Shown: positions 42,306-51,372, counted from the first letter of the stretch. The stretch: DNA of 64,000 nucleotides from Nonomuraea purpurea (GCF_042650645.1 NZ_JBHSBI010000013.1:245897-309896), one strand, 5' to 3'. Numbers and translations are program-made. The notes: generated from the letters alone by a model not told the origin.

Positions 42306-42337
42306 GGCGTGGGGGCATTTGTCAAAGCCCCCACGCC
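42306..42337 (-). terminator. Hairpin between rplO and secY
   Basis: 11-bp stem GGCGTGGGGGC with its complement and a ten-base loop that can pair further (TTT/AAA), 13 bases after the rplO stop. Likely partial terminator separating ribosomal genes from secY. Confidence 0.7.
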
Positions 42338-42349
42338 GCGTAATACCTC

Positions 42350-42805
42350 TTACAGCTCGGTAACGGAGCCACCGGCTGCGGCGATCTTCTCCTTCGCCGA
42401 GGACGAGAAGGCGTGCGCCTGAACGTCCACCGCGACCGAGATCTCGCCGGTGCCGAGCACCTTCACGAGCTGGTTCTTGCGAACAGCACCCTTGGCGACC
42501 AGCGCCTCGACGGTGACCTGGCCACCCTCGGGGAACAACTCGCCGATCTTGTCCAGGTTGACGACCTGGTAGGTCGTCTTGAACAGGGCGTTGGAGAAGC
42601 CCTTGAGCTTCGGCAGACGCCTCTGCAGCGGCACCTGGCCACCCTCGAAGCCGAGGGGAACCGTCGTACGGGCGCGGCTGCCCTTGGTGCCGCGACCGGC
42701 CGTCTTGCCCTTGGACGCCTCGCCGCGGCCCTTGCGGGTCTTGGCCTTGTTGGCGCCAGGGGCGGGACGCAGGTCGTGAATCTTGAGCGGAGCCTTGTCA
42801 GTCAT
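42350..42805 (-). CDS. rplO: 50S ribosomal protein L15
   Basis: 151 residues, LKIHDLRPAPGANKAKTRKG, GRGTKGSRARTTVPLGFEGG, and an alanine/lysine C-terminus. Typical L15, two bases after rpmD. Confidence 0.97.
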   Translation of the reverse strand: MTDKAPLKIHDLRPAPGANKAKTRKGRGEASKGKTAGRGTKGSRARTTVPLGFEGGQVPLQRRLPKLKGFSNALFKTTYQVVNLDKIGELFPEGGQVTVEALVAKGAVRKNQLVKVLGTGEISVAVDVQAHAFSSSAKEKIAAAGGSVTEL

Positions 42806-42807
42806 GA

Positions 42808-42990
42808 CTAGTCGACCTCTTCCACCTCGACGAGGTGCGTCACCACGGAGACCATGCCGCGAATCTCGGGCCGGTCCTCCTTGACGACGACGTCGCCGAT
42901 TCGCTTCAGGCCAAGCGAACGCAGCGAGTCGCGCTGGTTCTGCTTGCCACCGATCTTCGAGCGAACCTGAGTGATCTTCAGGCGTGCCAT
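42808..42990 (-). CDS. rpmD: 50S ribosomal protein L30
   Basis: 60 residues, ARLKITQVRSKIGGKQNQRD start, LGLKRIGDVVVKED block. Between rpsE and rplO, gaps of two bases on each side. Confidence 0.97.
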   Translation of the reverse strand: MARLKITQVRSKIGGKQNQRDSLRSLGLKRIGDVVVKEDRPEIRGMVSVVTHLVEVEEVD

Positions 42991-42992
42991 GA

Positions 42993-43622
42993 CTAGCTCA
43001 CCGCCTTCGCGGCCGCCGCCTCCGCCAGACCCTCACGCTGAGCCTTCAGCATGCGCGGCGGGGCCACGTCCTCGATCGGCAGGCCACGGCGGGCGGCGAT
43101 CTCCTCGGGCCGCGAAAGGCCCTTCAGAGCCGCCACGGTGGCGTGCACGATGTTGATCGGGTTGTCCGAGCCGAGCGACTTGGACAGCACGTCATGGATG
43201 CCGGCGCACTCCAGCACCGCGCGCACCGGGCCACCGGCGATGACGCCGGTACCGGCCGAGGCCGGACGCAGGAAGACGACACCGGCCGCCTCCTCACCCT
43301 GCACGGTGTGCGGGATGGTGCCCTGGATGCGAGGCACCTTGAAGAAGTGCTTCTTCGCCTCTTCGACGCCCTTGGCGATGGCCGCGGGCACTTCCTTGGC
43401 CTTGCCGTAGCCGACGCCGACCAGGCCGTTGCCGTCACCGACGATGACGAGGGCGGTGAAGCTGAAGCGACGACCACCCTTCACGACCTTGGCCACTCGG
43501 TTGATCTTCACTACGCGCTCGATGTACGAGACGCCCTTGTCGGCGGCGCCACCGCGGCGATCGTCACGACGGTCCCGCCGCTCGCCACCGGTGCCGCCAC
43601 CGCGACGCGGAGCTGCAGCCAT
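42993..43622 (-). CDS. rpsE: 30S ribosomal protein S5
   Basis: 209 residues. The N-terminal 30 are Gly/Arg-rich (RRGGGTGGERRDRRDDRRGG). Core blocks YIERVVKINRVAKVVKGGRR, DGNGLVGVGYGKAKEVPAAI and GPVRAVLECAGIHDVLSKSL are intact. Confidence 0.98.
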   Translation of the reverse strand: MAAAPRRGGGTGGERRDRRDDRRGGAADKGVSYIERVVKINRVAKVVKGGRRFSFTALVIVGDGNGLVGVGYGKAKEVPAAIAKGVEEAKKHFFKVPRIQGTIPHTVQGEEAAGVVFLRPASAGTGVIAGGPVRAVLECAGIHDVLSKSLGSDNPINIVHATVAALKGLSRPEEIAARRGLPIEDVAPPRMLKAQREGLAEAAAAKAVS

Positions 43623-43671
43623 CAGTGGTTCCTCTTCTCAGTTGCCATCATTTGCGATCCTCGGGCCCTCA

Positions 43672-44055
43672 TCAGAATTCGAGCCCGCCCTCGCGAGCGC
43701 TGTCGGCCAGCGCCGCGATCCGGCCCGCATACCGGTTGCCACCGCGGTCGAAGACGACCTTGGTGATCCCGGCTTCCTTGGCCCGCTGAGCGAGGAGCTC
43801 GCCGACCTTCTTGGCCTTCTCCGTCTTGTCGGCCGTCATCGCGCGCAGCGAGGCGTCCATGGTGGAGGCGCTCACCAGCGTGTGACCGACGGTGTCGTCC
43901 ACGATCTGGACGAACATGTGACGGGTCGAACGGTTGACGACCAGGCGCGGACGCTCGGCCGAACCGACGATGTGCTTGCGGACGCGGCGGTGACGGCGGG
44001 CCCGCGAGACGGTGCGGGCAGCCGTGTGCTTGCCGAACGCAGTCTTCGGAGCCAT
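43672..44055 (-). CDS. rplR: 50S ribosomal protein L18
   Basis: 127 residues, ARRHRRVRKHIVGSAERPRL, NRSTRHMFVQIVDDTVGHTL and RGGNRYAGRIAALADSAREG: the 5S rRNA-binding L18. Confidence 0.97.
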   Translation of the reverse strand: MAPKTAFGKHTAARTVSRARRHRRVRKHIVGSAERPRLVVNRSTRHMFVQIVDDTVGHTLVSASTMDASLRAMTADKTEKAKKVGELLAQRAKEAGITKVVFDRGGNRYAGRIAALADSAREGGLEF

Positions 44056-44057
44056 GC

Positions 44058-44600
44058 CTACTTACCAGCCTTTCCGACCTTGCGGCGGATCTGTTCGCCC
44101 TGGTAGCGCACGCCCTTGCCCTTGTACGGGTCAGGCTTGCGCAACTTGCGGATGTTGGCCGCGACCTCGCCGACCTTCTGCTTGTCGATGCCGTCCACGT
44201 GGAACAGGGTCGGCTTCTCGACGCGGAAGGTCACGCCCTCGGGGGCGTTGACGATGACCGGGTGGCTGAAGCCCAAAGAGAACTCCAGTTGCGTCGGGCC
44301 CTTGGCCTGGACGCGGTAACCGACGCCGACGATCTCCAGGCTCTTGGTGTAGCCCTGGGTGACGCCCTGCACCATGTTGGCGATCAGCGTCCTGGACAGG
44401 CCGTGCAGCGCACGGACCTTGTTCTCGTCGTTGGGCCGGGTGACGGCGATGGCGCCGTCGTCGTCGCGCGCGACCGCGATGGGGTCGGCGACCGTGTGAG
44501 TGAGCGTGCCCTTCGGGCCCTTGACCTGGACATCCTGGCCGGTGATGGCGATGTCTACGCCAGTGGGCACAGGGATGGGCAGCCGTCCGATTCGCGACAT
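44058..44600 (-). CDS. rplF: 50S ribosomal protein L6
   Basis: 180 residues, SRIGRLPIPVPTGVDIAITG start and GKGVRYQGEQIRRKVGKAGK end. The ATG at 44600 has GAGG upstream; the longer open frame is not conserved. Confidence 0.98.
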   Translation of the reverse strand: MSRIGRLPIPVPTGVDIAITGQDVQVKGPKGTLTHTVADPIAVARDDDGAIAVTRPNDENKVRALHGLSRTLIANMVQGVTQGYTKSLEIVGVGYRVQAKGPTQLEFSLGFSHPVIVNAPEGVTFRVEKPTLFHVDGIDKQKVGEVAANIRKLRKPDPYKGKGVRYQGEQIRRKVGKAGK

Positions 44601-44616
44601 GCTGTGTTCCTCCCCT

Positions 44617-45015
44617 CTACCAGACGTAGGCGAGGACTTCCCCGCCCACGCCACGCTTGCCGGCCTGCTTGTCGGTCATGAGGCCGTGGGACGTCGAGAT
44701 GATCGCGACGCCCAGTCCGCCCAGGACTCGAGGCAGGTTGTCCTTCTTCGCATAAACCCGCAGACCGGGCTTGGAAACCCGGCGCAGGCCCGCGAGCGAC
44801 CGCTCACGGGTAGGCCCGAACTTGAGCTCCACCACGAGGTTCTTTCCAACCTTGGCGTCCTCGACGGTCCAAGCCTGGATGTAGCCCTCCTGCTGGAGGA
44901 TCTCGGCGATGTGCGCCTTGATCTTCGAGTACGGCATCGACACGCTGTCGTGGTACGCCGAGTTCGCGTTTCGCAGACGTGTGAGCATGTCTGCGATCGG
45001 GTCGGTCATCGTCAT
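44617..45015 (-). CDS. rpsH: 30S ribosomal protein S8
   Basis: 132 residues, TDPIADMLTRLRNANSAYHD start and GLMTDKQAGKRGVGGEVLAYVW end. S8 is the spc-operon translational repressor in E. coli. ATG at 45015 or 45009. Confidence 0.98.
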   Translation of the reverse strand: MTMTDPIADMLTRLRNANSAYHDSVSMPYSKIKAHIAEILQQEGYIQAWTVEDAKVGKNLVVELKFGPTRERSLAGLRRVSKPGLRVYAKKDNLPRVLGGLGVAIISTSHGLMTDKQAGKRGVGGEVLAYVW

Positions 45016-45315
45016 GGCCAGTGGCCTTCCTCGCCGCGGTTTCCAGTCGGTGAAGCAGCTTGTGGTCGAGTCCGCCTCGGCTCGGAGCCCGGGAATGCGC
45101 GCATCCCCCGACGTCCGCTTCGGCTACCTCTCCGTGCTCTACCGGTGGACCTTCGGCGTGGTCATGGACGCTCGTCAGAGCGCCCGGTCTCTACTGAAAA
45201 TGGTCGCCCAGGGGCGACGCGAGGTCGCCCCTTAGGCTATCTGAAGGGAAAACCCGCTCGGCCCTGCGACGGGCCGGTGCGGCCGGTCGCAGGAAGCTGC
45301 GCGGATCTTCCCGTT
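45016..45315. other. 300-base spacer between rpsN and rpsH with two hairpins
   Basis: No supported gene. AGGGGCGAC/GTCGCCCCT (45210-45218, 45224-45232) and CCTGCGAC/GTCGCAGG (45263-45270, 45286-45293). In E. coli the S8 regulatory site is near here (in the L5 leader), but no S8-type internal loop is recognisable by eye. Confidence 0.5.
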
Positions 45316-45501
45316 CTACCAGCTCGACTTGGTGATGCCGGGCAGCTCGCCCCGGTGCGCCATCTCGCGGAAGCACACGCGGCAGAGCCCGAACTTGCGG
45401 TAGACGGCGCGCGGCCGGCCGCAGCGCGAGCACCGCGTGTAGGCCCGGACCTCGAACTTCTGCTTGCGCCCCGCCTTGGCGATCAGCGACTTCTTCGCCA
45501 T
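45316..45501 (-). CDS. rpsZ: 30S ribosomal protein S14, zinc type
   Basis: 61 residues, AKKSLIAKAGRKQKFEVRAY start. CSRCGRPRAVYRKFGLCRVC gives the four zinc ligands, so this is the short zinc-dependent S14; a zinc-free paralogue may exist elsewhere and be Zur-controlled. Confidence 0.98.
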   Translation of the reverse strand: MAKKSLIAKAGRKQKFEVRAYTRCSRCGRPRAVYRKFGLCRVCFREMAHRGELPGITKSSW

Positions 45502-45507
45502 GTTGGA

Positions 45508-46083
45508 TCAGGCCTCCTTGAACGGGAAGCCGAGGAGCTTCAGCAGCGCCCGGCCCTGGTCGTCGTTCTTCGCGGTGGTCACGATCGTGATGTCCATGCC
45601 CCGCGGCCGGTCGACCTTGTCCTGGTCGACCTCGTGGAACATGACCTGCTCGGTCAGACCGAAGGTGTAGTTGCCGTTGCCGTCGAACTGCTTGGGCGAC
45701 AGGCCGCGGAAGTCCCTGATGCGGGGCAGCGCCAGCGCCAGCAGCCGGTCGAGGAACTCCCACATGCGGTCGCCGCGCAGCGTGACGTGCGCGCCGATCG
45801 GCATGCCCTCGCGCAGCTTGAACTGGGCGATGGACTTGCGCGCCCGGACGACGGCCGGCTTCTGGCCGGTGATCGCGGTGAGGTCGCGGACGGCGCCCTC
45901 GATGAGCTTGGAGTCGCGAGCCGCCTCGCCGACACCCATGTTGACCTTGATCTTGGTCAGGGCCGGGATCTGCATGACGTTCTCGATGCCGAACTGCTCG
46001 CGAAGCTGGGCCGCGATCTCCTCGCGGTACTTCGTCTTGAGTCGCGGCGTCGGGCGCTCGGTCTCAGTGGTCGTGGCAGTCAT
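45508..46083 (-). CDS. rplE: 50S ribosomal protein L5
   Basis: 191 residues. PRLKTKYREEIAAQLREQFG, VNMGVGEAARDSKLIEGAVR, RDFRGLSPKQFDGNGNYTFG. Binds 5S rRNA. Start overlaps rplX stop by one base. Confidence 0.98.
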   Translation of the reverse strand: MTATTTETERPTPRLKTKYREEIAAQLREQFGIENVMQIPALTKIKVNMGVGEAARDSKLIEGAVRDLTAITGQKPAVVRARKSIAQFKLREGMPIGAHVTLRGDRMWEFLDRLLALALPRIRDFRGLSPKQFDGNGNYTFGLTEQVMFHEVDQDKVDRPRGMDITIVTTAKNDDQGRALLKLLGFPFKEA

Positions 46084-46394
46084 CAGCTGTCCTCACCCGT
46101 CTCCTCGGCCTTGTCGGCCTTCTTGTCGGCGGGCTTGTCTGCAGGCTTGTCGTCCTTGAGCTTCTTCACGTTCGAGACGTGGATGGGGGCCTCCATGGAC
46201 TGCACGCCGCCGGTCTTGGCGCCGCGCGGGCCCTGGTGGGTCTCCTTCGAGTGCTTCTTGATCATGTTGACGCCCTCGACCACCACGCGGTCCTCACGCG
46301 GCAGAGCGGCGATCACACGACCCTTGGCACCCTTGTCCTTGCCCGCGATGACCTGGACCAGGTCACCCTTCTTCACATGCAACGACTTCGGCAT
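46083..46394 (-). CDS. rplX: 50S ribosomal protein L24
   Basis: 103 residues. LHVKKGDLVQVIAGKDKGAK (KOW motif) to about residue 78, then a Lys/Asp/Ala tail (DDKPADKPADKKADK). ATG at 46394 shares a base with the rplN stop. Confidence 0.97.
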   Translation of the reverse strand: MPKSLHVKKGDLVQVIAGKDKGAKGRVIAALPREDRVVVEGVNMIKKHSKETHQGPRGAKTGGVQSMEAPIHVSNVKKLKDDKPADKPADKKADKAEETGEDS

Positions 46395-46765
46395 TACAGC
46401 ACCTCCGGGGCGAGCGAGATGATGCGCATGAACTTCTTGTCGCGCAGCTCGCGGCCGACCGGGCCGAAGATACGAGTGCCACGAGGGTCGCCGCTGTCCT
46501 TGATGATGACGGCGGCGTTCTCGTCGAAGCGGATGTAGGAGCCGTCGGGCCGGCGGCGCTCCTTGACCGTGCGGACGACGACGGCCTTGACCACGTCGCC
46601 CTTCTTGACGCCCGTGCTGCCGGGCAGCGCGTCCTTGACAGTGGCGACGATGACGTCGCCGATACCGGCGTAGCGTCGGCCCGAGCCACCGAGAACACGG
46701 ATGCAAAGGATCTCCTTCGCGCCCGTGTTGTCGGCGACCTTGAGCCGCGACTCCTGCTGGATCAC
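46394..46765 (-). CDS. rplN: 50S ribosomal protein L14
   Basis: 123 residues. IQQESRLKVADNTGAKEILC start and KKFMRIISLAPEVL end. The GTG at 46765 (giving MIQQES) has AGGAG five bases upstream and fits the family start; an earlier GTG two codons up overlaps that ribosome site. Confidence 0.97.
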   Translation of the reverse strand: MIQQESRLKVADNTGAKEILCIRVLGGSGRRYAGIGDVIVATVKDALPGSTGVKKGDVVKAVVVRTVKERRRPDGSYIRFDENAAVIIKDSGDPRGTRIFGPVGRELRDKKFMRIISLAPEVL

Positions 46766-46909
46766 GTTCACTCCTGTTAGTCGCGCCGGTTCTCATTCCT
46801 GAGCCTGGCGGAACCCGTCATTGTCTTGTTCCCACGGCCACAACCCCCTCAGAGGGCCGCACCGCAGGCGACGCGAGACCCGTGGGCCCCGCGTCCTTGG
46901 ACGCCGTCA

Positions 46910-46930
46910 TGGGGGCTCTGAGAGCCCCCA
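46910..46930 (-). terminator. Hairpin between rpsQ and rplN
   Basis: TGGGGGCTC-TGA-GAGCCCCCA, nine pairs with a three-base loop, 25 bases after the rpsQ stop, in a 190-base spacer otherwise empty. Marks the S10/spc operon boundary. Confidence 0.7.
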
Positions 46931-46955
46931 CGAGGCGCGGTATATCCGAGAAGGG

Positions 46956-47249
46956 TTACTTGGCCTTCTCGAGGATCTCCACGACCCTCCACCGCTTGGT
47001 GGCGGAGAGGGGGCGGGTCTCCATGAGCAGCACGCGGTCGCCCACGCCACAGGCGTTGGCCTCGTCGTGCGCCTTGTACTTGGTCGTACGGCGGATGACC
47101 TTGCCGTACAGACGGTGCTTGACGCGGTCCTCGACGGCGACGACGACGGTCTTGTCCATCTTGTCGCTGACGACGAGGCCCTCGCGGACCTTGCGGAAGT
47201 TCCGCCCGGTCGTCTCGTTCGCCTCAGTGGTGGTCTCGGTCTCAGCCAT
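46956..47249 (-). CDS. rpsQ: 30S ribosomal protein S17
   Basis: 97 residues. Acidic Glu/Thr-rich N-terminus, then FRKVREGLVVSDKMDKTVVV and the S17 signature block KVIRRTTKYKAHDEANACGV. Overlaps rpmC by eight bases. Last gene of the S10 operon. Confidence 0.97.
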   Translation of the reverse strand: MAETETTTEANETTGRNFRKVREGLVVSDKMDKTVVVAVEDRVKHRLYGKVIRRTTKYKAHDEANACGVGDRVLLMETRPLSATKRWRVVEILEKAK

Positions 47250-47478
47250 CGCTCGTCTCCTTCTCGACCGTGACGATGCCCAGCTCGCGCTCGCGCATCA
47301 CGGTGTAGATACGGGCGATCTCGCGGCGGACGGCGCGCAGCCGCCCGTGGCTCTCCAACTGACCGGTAGCCGACTGGAAGCGGAGGTTGAACAGCTCCTC
47401 CTTCGCCTCCTTCAGCTTCTGGACGAGAGTGTCCTCGTCCTCGAGCCGCAGCTCGCCGGCGGTCAGGCCCTTAGCCAT
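47242..47478 (-). CDS. rpmC: 50S ribosomal protein L29
   Basis: 78 residues, helical-hairpin protein at the exit tunnel: LVQKLKEAKEELFNLRFQSA then RLRAVRREIARIYTVMRERE. ATG overlaps the rplP stop (ATGA). Confidence 0.97.
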   Translation of the reverse strand: MAKGLTAGELRLEDEDTLVQKLKEAKEELFNLRFQSATGQLESHGRLRAVRREIARIYTVMRERELGIVTVEKETSDG

Positions 47479-47897
47479 CACGCCTCACCCACTTCACGCT
47501 TAACGATCTTGCACTTCATCGGCAGCTTGTGGATCGCGCGCTGAAGCGCCTCGCGCGCGATCGGCTCCGCCACGCCGGACAGCTCGAACATCACGCGTCC
47601 GGGCTTGACGTTGGCGATCCACCACTCCGGCGAGCCCTTACCGGAACCCATGCGGGTCTCGGCGGGCTTCTTGGTGAGCGGACGGTCCGGGTAGATGTTG
47701 ATCCACACCTTGCCGCCACGGCGGATGTGCCGGGTCATCGCGATACGAGCGGACTCGATCTGGCGGTTGGTCACGTAAGAGTGCTCAATCGCCTGAATGC
47801 CGAACTCGCCGAACACGACCCTGGTGCCGCCCTTGGCGGCTCCGCTGCGGTCAGGCCGGTGCTGCTTGCGGTGCTTGACCCTGCGCGGGATCAGCAT
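47478..47897 (-). CDS. rplP: 50S ribosomal protein L16
   Basis: 139 residues, LIPRRVKHRKQHRPDRSGAA start, GSGKGSPEWWIANVKPGRVM, MKCKIVKREVGEA end. Confidence 0.98.
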   Translation of the reverse strand: MLIPRRVKHRKQHRPDRSGAAKGGTRVVFGEFGIQAIEHSYVTNRQIESARIAMTRHIRRGGKVWINIYPDRPLTKKPAETRMGSGKGSPEWWIANVKPGRVMFELSGVAEPIAREALQRAIHKLPMKCKIVKREVGEA

Positions 47898-47899
47898 GG

Positions 47900-48760
47900 T
47901 CAGCTCCCTTCAGCACCCGGCTGCGCAGCCGGGCCGGTCTCGGGGGCGGCCTGTGCGGCCGACTCGGTACGGGGGGCGCGGTCACCACGGTCGCCGCGGC
48001 CACCGCCACCGCGACGCGGACGGTCACCGCCGCCACGACGCGGACGGTCGCCGCCGCCGCCACCGCGACGGTCGTCACGGTCACGACGCTGGCCGGCACG
48101 GGCGCCGGCGTCACGCGCCTCGCGCTCGGCGCGGCTGGTCGGGGCCTCGCCCTTGTAGATCCAGACCTTCACGCCGATGCGGCCGAAGGTCGTGCGGGCC
48201 TCGTAGAAGCCGTAGTCGATGTCCGCGCGCAGCGTGTGCAGCGGCACCCGGCCCTCGCGGTAGAACTCCGACCTCGACATCTCGGCGCCGCCCAGACGAC
48301 CCGCGCACTGGACACGGATGCCCTTGGCGCCGGACTTCATGGCCGACTGCATCGCCTTGCGCATGGCGCGGCGGAAGGAGACACGGCTGGACAGCTGCTC
48401 GGCCACGCCCTGCGCGACGAGCTGCGCGTCGATCTCCGGGTTCTTGACCTCGAGGATGTTGAGCTGAACCTGCTTCTTGGTCAGCTTCTCCAGGTCGCCG
48501 CGGATACGGTCGGCCTCGGCGCCACGGCGGCCGATCACGATGCCGGGACGCGCGGTGTGGATGTCCACCTGCACGCGGTCCGTGGTGCGCTCGATCTCGA
48601 CCTTGGAGATGCCGGCCCGCTCCATGCCCTTCTGCAGCATGCGGCGGATCGCCACGTCCTCGGCGACATAGGCCTTGTACAGCTTGTCGGCGTACCACCG
48701 GCTCTTGAAGTCGGTCGTGATGCCGAGGCGGAACCCGTGCGGGTTAACCTTCTGGCCCAC
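47900..48760 (-). CDS. rpsC: 30S ribosomal protein S3
   Basis: 286 residues. GQKVNPHGFRLGITTDFKSR start, KH domain with GRRGAEADRIRGDLEKLTKK, C-terminal domain ADIDYGFYEARTTFGRIGVK. The last 65 residues are an Arg/Gly/Asp-rich disordered tail (DRRGGGGGDRPRRGGG repeated) longer than in most bacteria. GTG start shares a base with the rplV stop. Confidence 0.97.
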   Translation of the reverse strand: MGQKVNPHGFRLGITTDFKSRWYADKLYKAYVAEDVAIRRMLQKGMERAGISKVEIERTTDRVQVDIHTARPGIVIGRRGAEADRIRGDLEKLTKKQVQLNILEVKNPEIDAQLVAQGVAEQLSSRVSFRRAMRKAMQSAMKSGAKGIRVQCAGRLGGAEMSRSEFYREGRVPLHTLRADIDYGFYEARTTFGRIGVKVWIYKGEAPTSRAEREARDAGARAGQRRDRDDRRGGGGGDRPRRGGGDRPRRGGGGRGDRGDRAPRTESAAQAAPETGPAAQPGAEGS

Positions 48761-49113
48761 TATCGGGTCCTTCCCTTCGGCTCGCGGGACTCCACGATCA
48801 CGGTGATGTGGCTCGTCCGCTTGTTGATCCGATAGGCGCGACCCTGTGCACGCGGACGGAACCGCTTCAGCGTCGGGCCCTCGTCGACCCACGCACGGCT
48901 CACGACGAGCGAGCTGGGGTCGAGATCGAAGTTGTGCTCGGCATTCGCCATGGCGCTGCTGAGCACCTTGTAGATCGGCTCGCTCGCCGACTGGGGAGCG
49001 AACTGCAGCACGGCCTGCGCCTCCGAAGCGGGCAGCCCGCGAATAAGGTCCACCACGCGGCGGGCCTTCATGGGCGTGACGCGGACAAACCGCGCCTGGG
49101 CCCTGGCTTCCAT
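48760..49113 (-). CDS. rplV: 50S ribosomal protein L22
   Basis: 117 residues. ARAQARFVRVTPMKARRVVD start and PRAQGRAYRINKRTSHITVI, the tunnel beta-hairpin protein. Confidence 0.98.
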   Translation of the reverse strand: MEARAQARFVRVTPMKARRVVDLIRGLPASEAQAVLQFAPQSASEPIYKVLSSAMANAEHNFDLDPSSLVVSRAWVDEGPTLKRFRPRAQGRAYRINKRTSHITVIVESREPKGRTR

Positions 49114-49137
49114 CGCTTTCTCCTACTTTCGGGACGC

Positions 49138-49416
49138 TTACCGCCGGCTGCGGCGGTCTTCCTTGACGTGGCTGCGGAACGTGCGCGTCGGGGCGAACTC
49201 TCCGAGCTTGTGGCCGATCATCGACTCGGTGATGAACACCGGGACGTGCTTGCGGCCGTCGTGGACGGCGATCGTGTGCCCGAGCATGTCGGGAACGATC
49301 ATGGAGCGCCGCGACCACGTCTTGATGACGTTCTTGGTGCCCTTGTCGTTCTGGACGTCGACCTTCTTCTGAAGGTGGTCGTCCACGAAGGGACCCTTCT
49401 TAAGGCTACGTGGCAT
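49138..49416 (-). CDS. rpsS: 30S ribosomal protein S19
   Basis: 92 residues. PRSLKKGPFVDDHLQKKVDV start, WSRRSMIVPDMLGHTIAVHD and MIGHKLGEFAPTRTFRSHVK. Confidence 0.98.
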   Translation of the reverse strand: MPRSLKKGPFVDDHLQKKVDVQNDKGTKNVIKTWSRRSMIVPDMLGHTIAVHDGRKHVPVFITESMIGHKLGEFAPTRTFRSHVKEDRRSRR

Positions 49417-49427
49417 TTCGGCTGCTC

Positions 49428-50264
49428 CTACCGCTTCTTCCTCTTGCTCCGACGCCGGATGATCAGCCGGTCGCTGGCCTTGTTGGCCTGACGGGTGCGG
49501 CCCTCGGGCTTGCCCTTCGGGTTCACCGGGTGGCGACCACCGGAGGTCTTGCCCTCACCACCACCGTGCGGGTGGTCAACGGGGTTCATCGCGACACCGC
49601 GGACGGTCGGGCGCTTGCCCTTCCACCGCATACGGCCGGCCTTGCCCCAGTTGATGTTGGCCTGCTCGGCGTTGCCGACCTGGCCGACCGTCGCCCGGCA
49701 GCGCACGTCGACCATGCGCATTTCCCCGGACGGCATACGCAGGGTGGCGTACTGGCCTTCCTTGGCGAGCAGCTGAATCTGGGCGCCCGCGGAACGGCCG
49801 AGCTTGGCGCCGCCGCCCGGACGGAGCTCCACCGCGTGGATGAAGGTACCGGTCGGGATGTTGCGCAGCGGCAGGCAGTTGCCCGGCTTGATGTCGGCAG
49901 CGGGGCCGTTCTCGATACGGTCGCCCTGCTTGAGGCCCGTCGGCGCGATGATGTAGCGCTTCTCGCCGTCGGCGTAGTGGAGCAGAGCGATGTTGGCGGT
50001 GCGGTTGGGGTCGTACTCGATGTGAGCGACCTTGGCCGGGATGCCGTCCTTGTCATGCCTACGGAAGTCGATGATCCGGTAGGCGCGCTTGTGACCGCCG
50101 CCCTGGTGGCGCGCGGTGACTCGGCCGTGTACGTTGCGGCCGCCCTTGCTGTGAAGGGGTGCAAGCAGCGACTTCTCGGGCGTGCTGCGGGTGATCTCGG
50201 AGAAGTCCGAGACACTCGAGCCGCGGCGACCCGGGGTCGTCGGCTTGTACTTACGGATGCCCAT
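49428..50264 (-). CDS. rplB: 50S ribosomal protein L2
   Basis: 278 residues. GIRKYKPTTPGRRGSSVSDF start; peptidyl-transferase-adjacent His in the AMNPVDHPHGGGEGKTSGGR block. Confidence 0.98.
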   Translation of the reverse strand: MGIRKYKPTTPGRRGSSVSDFSEITRSTPEKSLLAPLHSKGGRNVHGRVTARHQGGGHKRAYRIIDFRRHDKDGIPAKVAHIEYDPNRTANIALLHYADGEKRYIIAPTGLKQGDRIENGPAADIKPGNCLPLRNIPTGTFIHAVELRPGGGAKLGRSAGAQIQLLAKEGQYATLRMPSGEMRMVDVRCRATVGQVGNAEQANINWGKAGRMRWKGKRPTVRGVAMNPVDHPHGGGEGKTSGGRHPVNPKGKPEGRTRQANKASDRLIIRRRSKRKKR

Positions 50265-50365
50265 CTTTTTCGTTCATCCTTCGTCGGTTACATGGGTGAG
50301 CCCGCCGCGCGCAAGCACGGCGGTCTCATCCCGCGAGCCTGTAGTGGCACGCTTGTTTTGCTGAG

Positions 50366-50722
50366 CTAGCCGATCTGACCGAAGATGTCGATCCGATCGC
50401 CCTCGACCAGGCTCACGATCGCGCGCTTGGTGTCGGGACGCTTGCCGTAACCGGTGCGGGTGCGCTTGCGCTTGCCCTGCCGGTTGATGGTGTTCACGCT
50501 GGTGACCTTGACCCCGAAGATCTGCTCGACGGCGATCTTGACCTGGGTCTTGTTCGCGGTCGTCTTCACCAGGAACGTGTACTTGTTGTTCTCATCGATC
50601 AGGCCGTAGCTCTTCTCAGAGACGACCGGCTTGATGATGATGTCACGCGGGTCGGTGACTCGCTCCAGTCGGCCCTTGGGCTTGGCGGCCTCGACCTCGG
50701 GAGTGACGTCCTGCTCAGCCAT
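50366..50722 (-). CDS. rplW: 50S ribosomal protein L23
   Basis: 118 residues. DPRDIIIKPVVSEKSYGLID start of core after a 25-residue extension, NTINRQGKRKRTRTGYGKRP. ATG overlaps the rplD stop. Confidence 0.97.
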   Translation of the reverse strand: MAEQDVTPEVEAAKPKGRLERVTDPRDIIIKPVVSEKSYGLIDENNKYTFLVKTTANKTQVKIAVEQIFGVKVTSVNTINRQGKRKRTRTGYGKRPDTKRAIVSLVEGDRIDIFGQIG

Positions 50723-51372
50723 CAGGCCTCATCCTTCCCGCTGTTGCTCAAGCGAGCGACGGTCTGGTCGTACGCCTCCTGGGTGAAGACCACATCGTCG
50801 TGCACGAGCACGTCGTAGGTGTTGAGCTGCCCGGCGTCCAGCAGGTGGATCTCCGGGGCGTTGCGCAGGCTCAGCCACGTCAGCTCGTCGGCCTCGTCGA
50901 CCACGACGAGCACGCGCGGAGCCTGGGTGATCTTGCGCAGGGACTCCAGCGCGGCCTTGGTCTTGGGGGTCTCCCCCGTGACCAGCTTGCTGACCACGTG
51001 GACGCGACCGCCGGAAGCCCTGTCGGACAGGGCGCCACGCAGGGCGGCGGCCTTCATCTTCTTGGGCGTGCGCTGCGAGTAGTCGCGCGGCACGGGACCG
51101 TGGACGACGCCACCGCCGGTGAACTGGGGCGCGCGGGTCGAACCCTGACGGGCGCGGCCGGTGCCCTTCTGGCGGTACGGCTTCTTGCCTCCGCCGGAGA
51201 CCTCACCACGGGTCTTGGCCTTGTGGGTGCCCTGCCGGCGAGCGGCGAGCTGGGCCACGACCACCTGGTGGATCAGCGGAACGTTGACCTTGGTGCCGAA
51301 GATGTCCTCGGGCAGGTCAACGGTGCCGGTCTTGGCACCGCCGGCGTCGAGGACGTCGATAGTGGTGCTCAC
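50722..51372 (-). CDS. rplD: 50S ribosomal protein L4
   Basis: 216 residues. KTRGEVSGGGKKPYRQKGTG and RARQGSTRAPQFTGGGVVHG form the tunnel loop. S10-operon repressor in E. coli. GTG start overlapping the rplC stop by four bases. Confidence 0.98.
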   Translation of the reverse strand: MSTTIDVLDAGGAKTGTVDLPEDIFGTKVNVPLIHQVVVAQLAARRQGTHKAKTRGEVSGGGKKPYRQKGTGRARQGSTRAPQFTGGGVVHGPVPRDYSQRTPKKMKAAALRGALSDRASGGRVHVVSKLVTGETPKTKAALESLRKITQAPRVLVVVDEADELTWLSLRNAPEIHLLDAGQLNTYDVLVHDDVVFTQEAYDQTVARLSNSGKDEA